NCBI RefSeq assembly: GCF_000964545.1
Contig: NZ_BBVD01000013.1
Location: forward strand, 115,679 to 179,678
Direction: 5' to 3'
DNA from: Comamonas thiooxydans
Lineage (GTDB): Bacteria > Pseudomonadota > Gammaproteobacteria > Burkholderiales > Burkholderiaceae_C
DNA: 64,000 bases
The translations under genes were made by a program, and so were the position numbers. This document shows positions 25,761-34,576 of this stretch, in pieces; position 1 is the stretch's first letter; each line of letters opens with the position of its first letter. The notes under the pieces were generated by a model. That model searched no databases, had not been told where the DNA came from, and worked only from the letters and a program-made list of their open reading frames with translations.

Positions 25761-26639
25761 ATGCAAATTTCTTCACCCCTGTCCGATACCGATCTGGCCA
25801 ATGCCTGGGCCGAGCTGCACAACCAGGCCCATAACGGCAAAGAGCTGGAACCTCAATCCAACCGCCTTGCATTCGCCGATCCGGAGTTCATGTTCCGCCG
25901 CGAAACCCGTGGCATCCGCATGCAGCTGGAAATGCTCAAGCCAGATCTGACCCAGATCGAGCGCGGCATCGAGCACACTGTGGTTGTCTACGGCAGCGCA
26001 CGCTTTGTGGATATGGAGCAGGCGCGCGAGCAGCTTGCGCAAGCCAAGGCCAGCGGCGATACCCAGCGCATGGCGCTGGCCGAACGCGGCATGCGCAATG
26101 CCGAGCGCTATGAGGCGGCACGCGCCTTTGCGCGCATCGTGGCGACCGAAGGCATGAAGCAGGCGCCCAGCGAGCGCTTCTACATCTGCACGGGCGGTGG
26201 CCCCGGCATCATGGAGGCGGCCAACCGCGGCGCGCATGATGCGGGTGCTCCCAATGTGGGGCTGAACATCTATCTGCCGCATGAACAGCATGGCAACCCC
26301 TACATCACGCCGGGGCTGAGTTTCAAGTTCCACTACTTTGCACTGCGCAAAATGCATTTCATGATGCGCGCCAAGGCGCTGGTGGCCTTTCCTGGCGGCT
26401 TCGGCACCATGGACGAGCTGTTTGAAGTGCTGACGCTGGTGCAGACCCACAAGAGCAAGCCCGTGCCCGTGATCCTGTTCGGCACGGAGTTCTGGAAGCG
26501 GGTGCTGAACTTCGACGTGCTGGTGGAAGAGGGCACCATTTCCGCCAAGGATCTGAACCTGTTCCGCTACACTGACGATCCGGCCGAGGCCTGGTCTTTC
26601 ATCCAGCAGTTCTACCAGACTGGCTGGAGCAACGGATAA
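25761..26639 (+). CDS. LOG family protein (lysine-decarboxylase-like / cytokinin riboside phosphohydrolase fold)
   Basis: A 292-residue protein with the LOG motifs GGGPGIMEAANRGA (about residues 149-162) and PGGFGTMDELFE (about 212-223). LOG enzymes hydrolyse nucleoside 5'-monophosphates to free base and ribose phosphate; some bacterial members are AMP nucleosidases. About 110 residues precede the core domain, longer than in the small LOGs. The ATG at 25761, after CCGAGGGTCC, is preferred over one at 25716. Cytoplasmic and monocistronic, with a terminator just downstream. Confidence 0.85.
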   Translation: MQISSPLSDTDLANAWAELHNQAHNGKELEPQSNRLAFADPEFMFRRETRGIRMQLEMLKPDLTQIERGIEHTVVVYGSARFVDMEQAREQLAQAKASGDTQRMALAERGMRNAERYEAARAFARIVATEGMKQAPSERFYICTGGGPGIMEAANRGAHDAGAPNVGLNIYLPHEQHGNPYITPGLSFKFHYFALRKMHFMMRAKALVAFPGGFGTMDELFEVLTLVQTHKSKPVPVILFGTEFWKRVLNFDVLVEEGTISAKDLNLFRYTDDPAEAWSFIQQFYQTGWSNG

Positions 26640-26668
26640 GCAGTCACGCCTGATCACCAAACGGCCAG

Positions 26669-26704
26669 AAACCGCCAGAAGATTTTCCTCTGGCGGTTTT
26701 TTGT
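26669..26704 (+). terminator. Terminator after the LOG gene
   Basis: The stem AACCGCCAGA/TCTGGCGGTT with a 9-nt loop is followed by six T on the plus strand, 30 bp after the stop codon. Confidence 0.88.
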
Positions 26705-26761
26705 TGCCCATCAATGCATGAAGATAGCTCTTGATGAGCCAGCGCTTGGGCCATGTTTGGC

Positions 26762-27283
26762 TTAAATGCCATGCAGCGATTGCTCGGCCAGTTGCTGGGC
26801 ACGCGCGATCGAAATGCCTTCATGCTGATCGACGACCAGCGCATCGCTTTCCTCATCGCAGCGGTGCAGCACCACGCGCGGGCGTGTGCCGTCGGCCTGG
26901 ATATGCACATCGGCCGGGCGTGATTTTTGCGTGGGGTAGACGGCAATCAGATTGGACAGCCAGCCAAAGAAAATCGGGTCTTCGGGAGGTTTGTCGAAGG
27001 AGTCCAGATAGCGCTGAAAACTGGCTTCGCTGGCCGACACCCAGATGCCCCAGAGAAAGGGCTCGTCCAGGCCATGGATCGGCACTTCCAGAAGGGCGCG
27101 CACATAGTATTGCGTGCCTTCGGGGTGGGCGATGACGCAGAGCTCGTCGCTCAGCTCGGCCCATTCCTCGCGTTCTTGCTCGCTCAGGCGTCGGTAGGGT
27201 GCAGGGGCATCGAAAGCAAAGCTTGGCGATCCTTCGTGAATCTGATCGCATTTGCTGCATTGGTAGGCAAAGATGGCGGCCAT
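26762..27283 (-). CDS. DUF2199 domain protein
   Basis: A 173-residue soluble protein. It starts with a zinc-knuckle-like CSKCDQIHEGSPSFAFDAP and continues with the DUF2199 signature YYVRALLEVPI, LWGIWVSAS and FFGWLSNLIAVYP. Function is unknown for the family. It lies 11 bp downstream of the methyltransferase gene on the same strand, so it is probably co-transcribed. Confidence 0.82.
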   Translation of the reverse strand: MAAIFAYQCSKCDQIHEGSPSFAFDAPAPYRRLSEQEREEWAELSDELCVIAHPEGTQYYVRALLEVPIHGLDEPFLWGIWVSASEASFQRYLDSFDKPPEDPIFFGWLSNLIAVYPTQKSRPADVHIQADGTRPRVVLHRCDEESDALVVDQHEGISIARAQQLAEQSLHGI

Positions 27284-27294
27284 GGTGTAAGAGT

Positions 27295-27927
27295 TCAGCG
27301 TTTGCGAAAGACCAGCGTGCGGTTATTGGCCGGCATGGCCTGATCGAGTTCAAGCTGCAGGCCGTGCTGACCGGCCAGGGCCACGATGGCTTCAAAATCG
27401 CGCAGGCCGCTGCGCGCATCACGCTGGCGCAGCCAGGCGTCGAAGGCGCGGTTGCTGTCGCTGGTGAAGTGGCCGCCGTAGTTGAACGGGCCATAGATGG
27501 CAAACACGCCTCCTTCGAGCAAGTGCGAGCCCACCAGATCAAACATGCGCTGCACCAGCGGCCAGGCCACGATATGGCAGGTGTTGCTGGTAAAGACGGC
27601 ATCAAAGCCTGATGGATCCGTGGTTGCGGGCCAGGCATCGGCTGCCAGGTCGAACTCTAGCGGAGCACGCAGATTGGGTGCTCCATGGGCGGCGTGCCAG
27701 GCCTGGATGCCTGCATGACTGTCGGCCAGGTCGCTGGTCTGCCAGACCAGCTGCGGCAGGCGCGGTGCGAAGTACACGCTGTGCTGCCCGGTGCCGGAGC
27801 CTATTTCCAGCACATGCCGGCTGTGCTGAAAAGCGGACTTCAGCACTTCGAGAATAGCGGCCTGATTGTTTTCGCAGGCCTGGGAAAAAGGCAGTTGCAG
27901 GGCTGTCGATGGAAGGTTTGGGGTCAT
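27295..27927 (-). CDS. DUF938 SAM-dependent methyltransferase
   Basis: A 210-residue protein with the SAM-binding glycine motif VLEIGSGTGQHSVYFA (about residues 39-54), WQTSDL after it, and DAVFTSNTCHIVAWP near 109-123, all marks of the DUF938/UPF0585 methyltransferase-like family. The substrate is unknown. It leads a two-gene unit with the DUF2199 gene. Confidence 0.85.
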   Translation of the reverse strand: MTPNLPSTALQLPFSQACENNQAAILEVLKSAFQHSRHVLEIGSGTGQHSVYFAPRLPQLVWQTSDLADSHAGIQAWHAAHGAPNLRAPLEFDLAADAWPATTDPSGFDAVFTSNTCHIVAWPLVQRMFDLVGSHLLEGGVFAIYGPFNYGGHFTSDSNRAFDAWLRQRDARSGLRDFEAIVALAGQHGLQLELDQAMPANNRTLVFRKR

Positions 27928-28006
27928 AAGGGTCTTGGCGGGCAGACACGGGAAATCGTGCAGGCATCTTCTCCCGAAATGCCAAGTCCGAGCACTGCGA
28001 CAGCCT

Positions 28007-28591
28007 TCACGGTTTTAAGCGCAGCCTGATCTCGGGTCGTACGTTCAGGCTGCCGATTTTCCAGCTGTACGCGCCCAGGCCCAGCGTGGGCGTGGAGCTG
28101 GCGTTTTGCGAGAGTACCTCGGCATTGCCGGGCAGGCTGACCTTCAGGCTGCCGTTCATGGTGATGCCCAGTTGCGCGAAGTCTCTCTTTTCCTTGTCCT
28201 TGAGCGGTTTGGCGGCAATCGTCATCACGCCGTTTCTGTCGGTCTGCACGGTGAACATGTCCAGCAGTTGCAGGCCTTCACCGGGCTTTCGCTGGCCGGC
28301 AATTTCCAGCGCATAGCGAGCATTGCCTTTGTAGACGGCTTTCCTGACCTCGGGTTCGCGGCTCAGTTGCTGCGCTTGCGCCGCCAGCTCCTGGTGATCT
28401 TTCTCGCTCAGCACACCTTGTTTTCTAAGCTTCATCACGGCCAGGGCATTCACCACCGTGCCGTCAAAGCGGTAGCTGTAGCTGCCATCGGCCTGCACTT
28501 CCACGCTGGCGGAGAAGCGCTCAGGTACCAGGCAGGCGGTCAGCAAGGCGACGAGGGCGGTGGTCGTCAACAGCGCAAAAATCTTGTGCAT
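28007..28591 (-). CDS. Putative lipoprotein, unknown function
   Basis: A 194-residue protein with a lipoprotein signal peptide ending in the lipobox LLTAC (Cys20). The mature part is beta-rich with no cysteine pair, and contains FSASVEVQADGSYSYRFDGTVV and a C-terminal GLGAYSWKIGSLN. No family is recognised. It would sit in the periplasm anchored to a membrane. Monocistronic. Confidence 0.75.
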   Translation of the reverse strand: MHKIFALLTTTALVALLTACLVPERFSASVEVQADGSYSYRFDGTVVNALAVMKLRKQGVLSEKDHQELAAQAQQLSREPEVRKAVYKGNARYALEIAGQRKPGEGLQLLDMFTVQTDRNGVMTIAAKPLKDKEKRDFAQLGITMNGSLKVSLPGNAEVLSQNASSTPTLGLGAYSWKIGSLNVRPEIRLRLKP

Positions 28592-28799
28592 GAGGACTCC
28601 TTTTGAGTGGCATTGCAGTGGCCCAGGGTGCAGAGGTCTGAGTCATCGTAGAGCAAACAGGGCATGCGCCAATAGGGGCTGCCATCAAGATTGCGTGGAG
28701 TTTTGCCGGAAGATTATTCAAAAAGAGTAGCCGCAAGCGATTTCTACATAAGGGATATAGAACCTTTGACTTTGATTTCGGCGGGCCGGAAGCGATCGT

Positions 28800-29519
28800 T
28801 CACTTGGATTTTGATTCGGCTTTGAGCTGGCTGATGGCTTCCTGATAGCCCTGTAGATACTTGGTGCGCGTCTGCTCGGCCAGGCTAGGCCACTGCGCGG
28901 CTGGCAGGCTCAGCGATTCCATCGTCAGCCTGGCGGCCAGTTGCGGGTCCCGGGAGGCCTGCACCGCCTGCATCCCGTGCAGATTGATCCAGTGCGGGTC
29001 GTAGGCGTGGGGTGTGCGGCGATCCCAGTCCACAACCTTGGCGATCAACTCCTGAGCCTTGTCCAGATCCTGAAACAGATGGCGGTTGATGGGGGCTCCA
29101 TAGCTCTGATTCATCACATCGACCGCTTGTCTGGCAGTGACGTCGGCGCAGCGATTGGCGTCGAAGCGGGCACGCAGCTGGCCGGCGTAGAACCAGAAGG
29201 CAGCCTCGTCCCGCAGACCTGCCTTGAACAGTGTTTGCGACAGCACATAGAACACGGGCGGTTGAAAGCGCTCGGGCGCGGCGCGTATGCGCTCGAGCAC
29301 GGCTTGCTGCTGCTGAGGCGTACCCTGCGACAGCAAGCGAAGCGCCTCCTGCCCCAGTCTGGTGTCGATCTGCGCATAGACCCCCTGGGGGACCAATACC
29401 TGAGTCGCAGGGGAGGGCAGCGGTTTGGGCGCAGCCGATGGCTGCTGAGTCTGTGCGGAAGCAAAGCCCGAGAGCGCCACCAGCGCACCGGTCACCATCT
29501 TTGCTGCGACATGGCTCAT
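28800..29519 (-). CDS. Periplasmic hypothetical protein
   Basis: A 239-residue protein with a Sec signal peptide cleaved after FASA (about residue 22) and a Pro-rich start to the mature chain. The rest is helical, with two runs (GQEALRLLSQGTPQQQQAVLE and LFKAGLRDEAAFWFYAGQLRA) that resemble Sel1/TPR-like pairs. The ATG at 29519 follows AAGGAGTTCAGC and is preferred over a longer frame. The function is unknown. Confidence 0.72.
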   Translation of the reverse strand: MSHVAAKMVTGALVALSGFASAQTQQPSAAPKPLPSPATQVLVPQGVYAQIDTRLGQEALRLLSQGTPQQQQAVLERIRAAPERFQPPVFYVLSQTLFKAGLRDEAAFWFYAGQLRARFDANRCADVTARQAVDVMNQSYGAPINRHLFQDLDKAQELIAKVVDWDRRTPHAYDPHWINLHGMQAVQASRDPQLAARLTMESLSLPAAQWPSLAEQTRTKYLQGYQEAISQLKAESKSK

Positions 29520-29819
29520 GCTGAACTCCTTGTGCTTGCGATGCAAATCATTCTGGACGGCGTCAGACAAATACCCACTCTGTCGCATATCTTAATTAGC
29601 ATGCTTGGTATCTGTGTCTCGTATTTACCAAGAAGCCCTGATTTCGACGAAGACTAGGCATCGCGTTGCCGTGAACCCCGAAAGCTTTGCTTGCTGATGG
29701 CGGCTGTGTACCCCATGTCGGCTTGGCCAGCACATCGGCTTTGTCATCGGTGCTGCGCCGATGGCCGAGTGTGGATGCCGCCTCGCCGCCGAGCCGACAG
29801 ACTTTCAAAACCGGCAGGC
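29520..29819. other. Non-coding stretch of 300 bp
   Basis: No convincing gene is seen between the periplasmic protein and the next GNAT gene. The minus-strand frame across 29596-29988 is out of phase with the GNAT gene and has the Arg/Ala/Pro-rich look of a shadow. An A/T-richer patch near 29585-29650 probably holds the promoter of the leftward gene. Confidence 0.5.
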
Positions 29820-30320
29820 TCAGTCCCGGGCGTTGAAGGCCCTGTGATAACTCACCTCGCCTTGCGGCGGCAGGCCTTCGAAAGTCAGGGCCTGAAAGTA
29901 CTCGGCAGGCACTCCTGGCAGCACCAGGCCCGGCACCGTCCGGAAACCAAAGCGCCGGTAGTAGTCCGGATCGCCAAGCAGCACGCATCCCCGCGCAGAC
30001 TGCGCTTGCAGAGCGCCGATGGCTGCCTGCATGAGTGCACTGCCGATACCCTGTCGCTGTCTTTGGGGAATGACGGAGATGGGGCCCAGGCCAAACCAGT
30101 GCAGGCTGCCGTCACTGATGGTGACGGGAGAGATGGCGACATGCCCGACGATTTGCTCGTCAATCTCTGCGACCAGGGACAGGGCAAGCGCCCCGGCTGC
30201 GCGCAACTCACGCACGATGAATTGCTCGGTGTGATCGGTATGCGGTGCGTCCTTGAAGGCCTGGATCGTCACTTGCTCGATGGCCTTGGCATCGGTGGGG
30301 AGTTCTGCTCGGATATGCAT
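29820..30320 (-). CDS. GNAT family N-acetyltransferase (YhbS-like)
   Basis: A 166-residue acetyltransferase. The start MHIRAELPTDAKAIEQVTIQAF, the central LGPISVIPQRQRQGIGSALM (acetyl-CoA loop RQRQGIG) and GCVLLGDPDYYRRFGF are the marks of the YhbS/COG3153 group. The ATG at 30320 is chosen; the longer frame adds 17 residues without support. It is unrelated in sequence detail to the GNAT gene at 18057. Confidence 0.87.
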   Translation of the reverse strand: MHIRAELPTDAKAIEQVTIQAFKDAPHTDHTEQFIVRELRAAGALALSLVAEIDEQIVGHVAISPVTISDGSLHWFGLGPISVIPQRQRQGIGSALMQAAIGALQAQSARGCVLLGDPDYYRRFGFRTVPGLVLPGVPAEYFQALTFEGLPPQGEVSYHRAFNARD

Positions 30321-30408
30321 GCGTTGGATTGGGGTTTCGAAAAATCTCGGGAAAAGGCCAATTCGGCCCATCAGCCTATTTCAACTGCTTTCTTTAAGCT
30401 TCGGGACG

Positions 30409-30434
30409 AAAAAACCGCCCGAAGGCGGTTCTTT
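30409..30434 (-). terminator. Terminator of the class I fumarase gene
   Basis: The stem AACCGCC/GGCGGTT with a short CGAA loop is followed on the minus strand by a run of T, 22 bp past the fumarase stop. Confidence 0.88.
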
Positions 30435-30455
30435 ATGGCGGGGCCTGCTGGGTGA

Positions 30456-32009
30456 TTACACACCGGCCACTTCAATGCCCTTGAATTCCCCGGTCGCGAT
30501 CTTTTCCTTCCAGATGGCGGGGCCGGTGATGTGGGCGCTGGTGCCGCCGGCATCCACGGCCACGGTGACAGGCATGTCGACCACGTCGAATTCATAGATG
30601 GCTTCCATGCCCAGGTCTTCGAAGCCAACGACCTTGGCTTGCTTGATGGCCTTGGAGACCAGGTAGGCGGCGCCGCCCACGGCCATCAGATAGGCACTCT
30701 TGTGCTTCTTGATGGCCTCGATGGCGACGGGGCCGCGCTCGGACTTGCCGATCATCGAGATCAGACCGGTCTGCGACAGCATCATGTCGGTGAACTTGTC
30801 CATGCGGGTGGCCGTGGTGGGGCCTGCAGGGCCGACCACTTCGTCGCGCACGGGGTCCACGGGGCCTACGTAGTAGATCACGCGGTTGGTGAAGTCCACA
30901 GGCAGTTTCTCGCCCTTGGCCAGCATGTCCTGGATGCGCTTGTGGGCAGCGTCGCGGCCGGTCAGCATCTTGCCGTTGAGCAGCAGTGTGTCGCCGGGTT
31001 TCCAGCTGGCCACTTCTTCCTTGGTCAGATTGTTCAAATCGACCTTCTTGGACTTGTTGTAGTCGGGGTGCCAGTCGATCTTGGGCCAGGTGTCCAGCGA
31101 GGGGGCATCCAGGTGCACGGGGCCTGATCCATCCATCACGAAGTGGGCGTGGCGCGTGGCGGCGCAGTTGGGAATCATGGCCACGGGCTTGGAGGCCGCG
31201 TGCGTGGGGTACATGTTGATCTTGACGTCCAGCACAGTGGTCAGGCCGCCCAGGCCTTGGGCACCGATGCCCAGGGCGTTGATCTTTTCGAACAGTTCCA
31301 GGCGCAGCTTTTCCACGTCGTCGAGCTCTGCACCGCTGGCAGCTTTTTGCTGCAGCTCGTACATGTTGAGGTCTTCCATCAGGCTTTCCTTGGCCAGCAG
31401 GACGGCCTTTTCAGCCGTGCCGCCGATGCCAATGCCCAGCATGCCGGGCGGGCACCAGCCTGCGCCCATGGTGGGGACGGTCTTCAGAACCCAGTCCACG
31501 ATGTTGTCGCTGGGGTTCATCATGATCATCTTGGACTTGTTCTCGGAGCCGCCGCCCTTGGCGGCCACGGTTACGTCCACCTTGTCGCCGGGCACGATCT
31601 GCACATTGATCACGGCGGGGGTGTTGTCCTTGGTGTTCTTGCGCTTGAACTGGGGGTCGGCCACGACGGAGGCGCGCAGCGTGTTGTCGGGGTGGTTGTA
31701 GCCACGGCGTACGCCTTCATTGATGGCGTCTTCCAGCCCCATGGTGAAGCCTTCCCACTTGACGTCCATGCCCACTTTCAGGAACACGTTGACGATGCCG
31801 GTGTCCTGGCAGATGGGGCGCTGGCCGGTGGCCGCCATCTTGGAGTTGGTCAGGATCTGCGCCATCGCATCCTTGGCCGCAGGGCTTTGCTCGCGTTCAT
31901 AGGCGCGGGCCAGATGCTGGATGAAATCCGGCGTGTGGTAGTAACTGATGTACTGGAGGGCACCTGCGATCGAATCGATCAGGTCCTGCTGGCGGATGGA
32001 GGTGGTCAT
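30456..32009 (-). CDS. fumA: Fumarate hydratase, class I (iron-sulfur)
   Basis: A 517-residue class I hydrolyase combining the alpha and beta domains in one chain. The three probable 4Fe-4S cysteines are visible in RPICQDTG, MGAGWCPPGMLGIGIGG and MIPNCAATRHAHF. It interconverts fumarate and malate in the TCA cycle and is expected to be oxygen- and iron-sensitive. The ATG at 32009 (MTTSIRQQ) is preferred to a frame 20 codons longer. A perfect 11-bp inverted repeat lies about 95 bp upstream. The class II enzyme FumC is encoded 2.5 kb away, so the two isoenzymes are neighbours. Confidence 0.94.
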   Translation of the reverse strand: MTTSIRQQDLIDSIAGALQYISYYHTPDFIQHLARAYEREQSPAAKDAMAQILTNSKMAATGQRPICQDTGIVNVFLKVGMDVKWEGFTMGLEDAINEGVRRGYNHPDNTLRASVVADPQFKRKNTKDNTPAVINVQIVPGDKVDVTVAAKGGGSENKSKMIMMNPSDNIVDWVLKTVPTMGAGWCPPGMLGIGIGGTAEKAVLLAKESLMEDLNMYELQQKAASGAELDDVEKLRLELFEKINALGIGAQGLGGLTTVLDVKINMYPTHAASKPVAMIPNCAATRHAHFVMDGSGPVHLDAPSLDTWPKIDWHPDYNKSKKVDLNNLTKEEVASWKPGDTLLLNGKMLTGRDAAHKRIQDMLAKGEKLPVDFTNRVIYYVGPVDPVRDEVVGPAGPTTATRMDKFTDMMLSQTGLISMIGKSERGPVAIEAIKKHKSAYLMAVGGAAYLVSKAIKQAKVVGFEDLGMEAIYEFDVVDMPVTVAVDAGGTSAHITGPAIWKEKIATGEFKGIEVAGV

Positions 32010-32102
32010 CGTGAAGCTTCTCGGGGGTTGCAATCTGTACGCGTGGGGCGCGCACGGTAAACCCATCAATTATCGGTCCAGACGACAATTTTTGCAGCCA
32101 TA

Positions 32103-32132
32103 ACCCACCAGTCTTATATATGACTGGTGGGT
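32103..32132. repeat. Perfect 11-bp inverted repeat with TTATATAT centre
   Basis: Arms ACCCACCAGTC and GACTGGTGGGT flank an 8-nt A/T centre. The repeat sits between the stop of the GGDEF-EAL gene and the start of fumarase, both on the minus strand. It has no T-run on the minus strand, so it is not a standard terminator; an operator or an RNA-processing hairpin is possible. Confidence 0.6.
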
Positions 32133-32144
32133 GCTGTGCGGCGT

Positions 32145-34376
32145 TCAGCCGGTCAGTGCGCCGAGGATGGAGGCCGAGAAATCGGCCTGACCACCTCGGC
32201 GATCGCCTCTTGCCCAGGCCAGCAGGCTGTCCGCCGACATGGGGCGCGCGTAGAAGTAGCCCTGAAGCTCATCGCATTGCATGTCGATCAGGATGTCCCG
32301 CTGACCCGCAGTTTCCACCCCCTCGGCCACCACGCGCAGGCCCAGGGCATGGGCCAGGCGCACGACGGCATGGACCACGGCGCGGGCATCTTCCTCGGTT
32401 TCCAGGTCGCGGATGAAGCTGCGGTCGATCTTCAGCTGCTGCGCGGGCAACTGACGCAGGTAGTTGAGGCTGGAGTAGCCGGTGCCAAAGTCGTCGATAG
32501 AGAGAAAGATGCCGATGTCGCGCAATTCCTCGATTGCGCGCTGCGTGGCCTGGGTGTCTTCCATGGCCACGGATTCGGTGATCTCGCAGAGCAGTTGGCT
32601 GGCCTGTACGTCGTGGCGCAGCAGCGTCTGGGTGATGCGATCTGCCAGGCCGCTTTCGCGCAGCTGGTGCACGGAAAGATTGATCGCCACCCGCATCTGC
32701 AGTCCCATATCGCGCCACAGGGCCAGCTGGCGGCAGGCTTCTTCGATCACCCAGTTGCCCAGGCTGTTGATGATGCCGAAGCGCTCGGCCAGGGGAATGA
32801 AGATGTCCGGGGCAATCATGCCGCGTTCGGGGTGAGCCCAGCGCAGCAGCGCCTCGACCCCGATGATGTTGCCGCGCTCGCTATCGATCTTGGGCTGGTA
32901 ATGCAGCTCCATCTGACCGCGCTGAATGGCATGGCGCAGGTCGTTTTGCAGCTCCAGCTGCTCGGAGGCATCGCTGCCCATATGCGGCTCGAACACTGCA
33001 AAACCGTTGCCGCCATTGCGTTTGGCTGCGTACATGGCGGCGTCGGCATTGGCGATCAGGTGGTCGCGGTCACCATGGTCGGGAAAGGCCACGATGCCGA
33101 TGGAGCAGGTGATCTGCAGCTCCTTGTTGCCTAGGCGAAAGGGCTGACTAAGCGCCTTGAGAATGCGATTGGCCACCGCCATGCAGGCGGCCACGTCCTG
33201 GGTGTCCTCCAGCAGCACCAGGAACTCATCCCCGCCCACGCGGGCCACGGTATCGCTGCTGCGGGCTTCCGCCATGAGGCGCTCGGCCGCGCTGATGAGG
33301 ATCTGATCGCCTGCGGCGTGGCCAAAGGAGTCATTGATGGGCTTGAATCCGTCCAGATCTACAAACAAGATTCCCAGCCGCTCCTTGATTCGTGAGCGGT
33401 TGGCGCGCTCCAGGCGCAGCAGGGCATGGATGAGGCGGTCTTCGAACAGCAGCCGGTTGGGCAGATTGGTCAGCGGATCGGCAAAGGCGCGCTGGCGCAG
33501 CTCGGTATTGGCTAGTTGCAGCTTGGCATTGGTTTCCTGCAGCGATTGATTGAGCTTGAAGGCTGTGCTTTGCAGGCGCGCATCGAGCAAGGTGCTGAAC
33601 ATCGCCGCAATCAGCAGCATGACCGTGGTGATGATGATGATGGTGGTGAGCTCGGGGCCGTTCAGGGCTTCCGCGCTCAGGCAGACCGAGCCGCTGGCAA
33701 AGCTGGCCGCCGACATCCCGGTGTAATGCATGCCGCAGATGGCAAAGCCCATGACCAGTGCCGCCAATGTCTGGAACAGCCACAGCCGCTTGCCGGAGAG
33801 CGAAAAAAGTGCACGAAACAGAGTCAGCGCCGTGGCCGAGGCCAGTACAGCGATCAGAGCGGAGGCCGCCACCAGCGGCCAGTCCCAGGCAATCGGGATG
33901 GACATCTCGATGGCTAGCATGCCCAGATAGTGCATGGCGCAGATGCCGCCGCCCATGAGCAGCGAGGCGCCCAGAAAATGAGGCCAGCGGTATTCGGCCC
34001 TGGTTGCCATTCCAAAGGCCAATGCCGATGCCGCGACTGCCGCGACCCAGGATGCCAGCGTCAGAGCACCGCTGTAGCCCAGGGTGATGGGCAGCTCAAA
34101 CGCCTGCATGCCGATGAAGTGCATGGCCCAGACCCCCGTGCCCATCACCATGGCGCCGATGGCCCACCAGATGCGTCCGATTCTGCCCGAGGCCATGCGC
34201 ATGCGACGGGCCAGACCCAGCGTCACAAAAGAGGCAAATACCGCGATGACGATGGAGACACACACCATCATCGTGCTGTAGCTTGATGTCATGACGGTGG
34301 TGGCGATGGGGGTGGAAAGGTCAGTGAACATTGATGTGGCGGGCCAGCAAGGCCGGTCGGATTCTTTGTCCGACAT
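32145..34376 (-). CDS. MHYT sensor / GGDEF / EAL c-di-GMP enzyme
   Basis: A 743-residue inner-membrane protein. Residues ~33-260 form an MHYT sensor with three motifs (MHFIG 85-89, MHYLG 148-152, MHYTG 216-220), proposed in the family to bind copper and sense O2, CO or NO. A GGDEF domain follows with an intact GGDEF at 381-385 and an RxxD inhibitory site (RSSD 372-375). The EAL domain has EAL at 508-510 and DDFGTGYSSL near 610-620. Both domains look catalytically complete, so the protein could make and degrade c-di-GMP. The exact start is uncertain, with several Met codons in the first 36 residues. Confidence 0.92.
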   Translation of the reverse strand: MSDKESDRPCWPATSMFTDLSTPIATTVMTSSYSTMMVCVSIVIAVFASFVTLGLARRMRMASGRIGRIWWAIGAMVMGTGVWAMHFIGMQAFELPITLGYSGALTLASWVAAVAASALAFGMATRAEYRWPHFLGASLLMGGGICAMHYLGMLAIEMSIPIAWDWPLVAASALIAVLASATALTLFRALFSLSGKRLWLFQTLAALVMGFAICGMHYTGMSAASFASGSVCLSAEALNGPELTTIIIITTVMLLIAAMFSTLLDARLQSTAFKLNQSLQETNAKLQLANTELRQRAFADPLTNLPNRLLFEDRLIHALLRLERANRSRIKERLGILFVDLDGFKPINDSFGHAAGDQILISAAERLMAEARSSDTVARVGGDEFLVLLEDTQDVAACMAVANRILKALSQPFRLGNKELQITCSIGIVAFPDHGDRDHLIANADAAMYAAKRNGGNGFAVFEPHMGSDASEQLELQNDLRHAIQRGQMELHYQPKIDSERGNIIGVEALLRWAHPERGMIAPDIFIPLAERFGIINSLGNWVIEEACRQLALWRDMGLQMRVAINLSVHQLRESGLADRITQTLLRHDVQASQLLCEITESVAMEDTQATQRAIEELRDIGIFLSIDDFGTGYSSLNYLRQLPAQQLKIDRSFIRDLETEEDARAVVHAVVRLAHALGLRVVAEGVETAGQRDILIDMQCDELQGYFYARPMSADSLLAWARGDRRGGQADFSASILGALTG

Positions 34377-34576
34377 TGATTTAATGTAACTATGTATTTC
34401 TGGCCTTGCCGGCGCAGGGGTGTTGCCTCGATTGTGCTTGCCGCCTGCCGGGCTGAGCTAGCATGGACCGGTTGTGGAAGTGGCCTGCCTGGCGGTGGGT
34501 CGACTTCCGTTTGCGGCCAACGGCAGCCAGATTTCTTCAGCCAGCTGCGCCGAGTTGTATTGCAAGGAGCGATTCC

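Noticed and set aside
29596..29988. A 130-codon minus-strand frame beside the GNAT gene
   Set aside because: It overlaps the GNAT gene out of frame, is Arg/Ala/Pro-rich and has no ribosome site.
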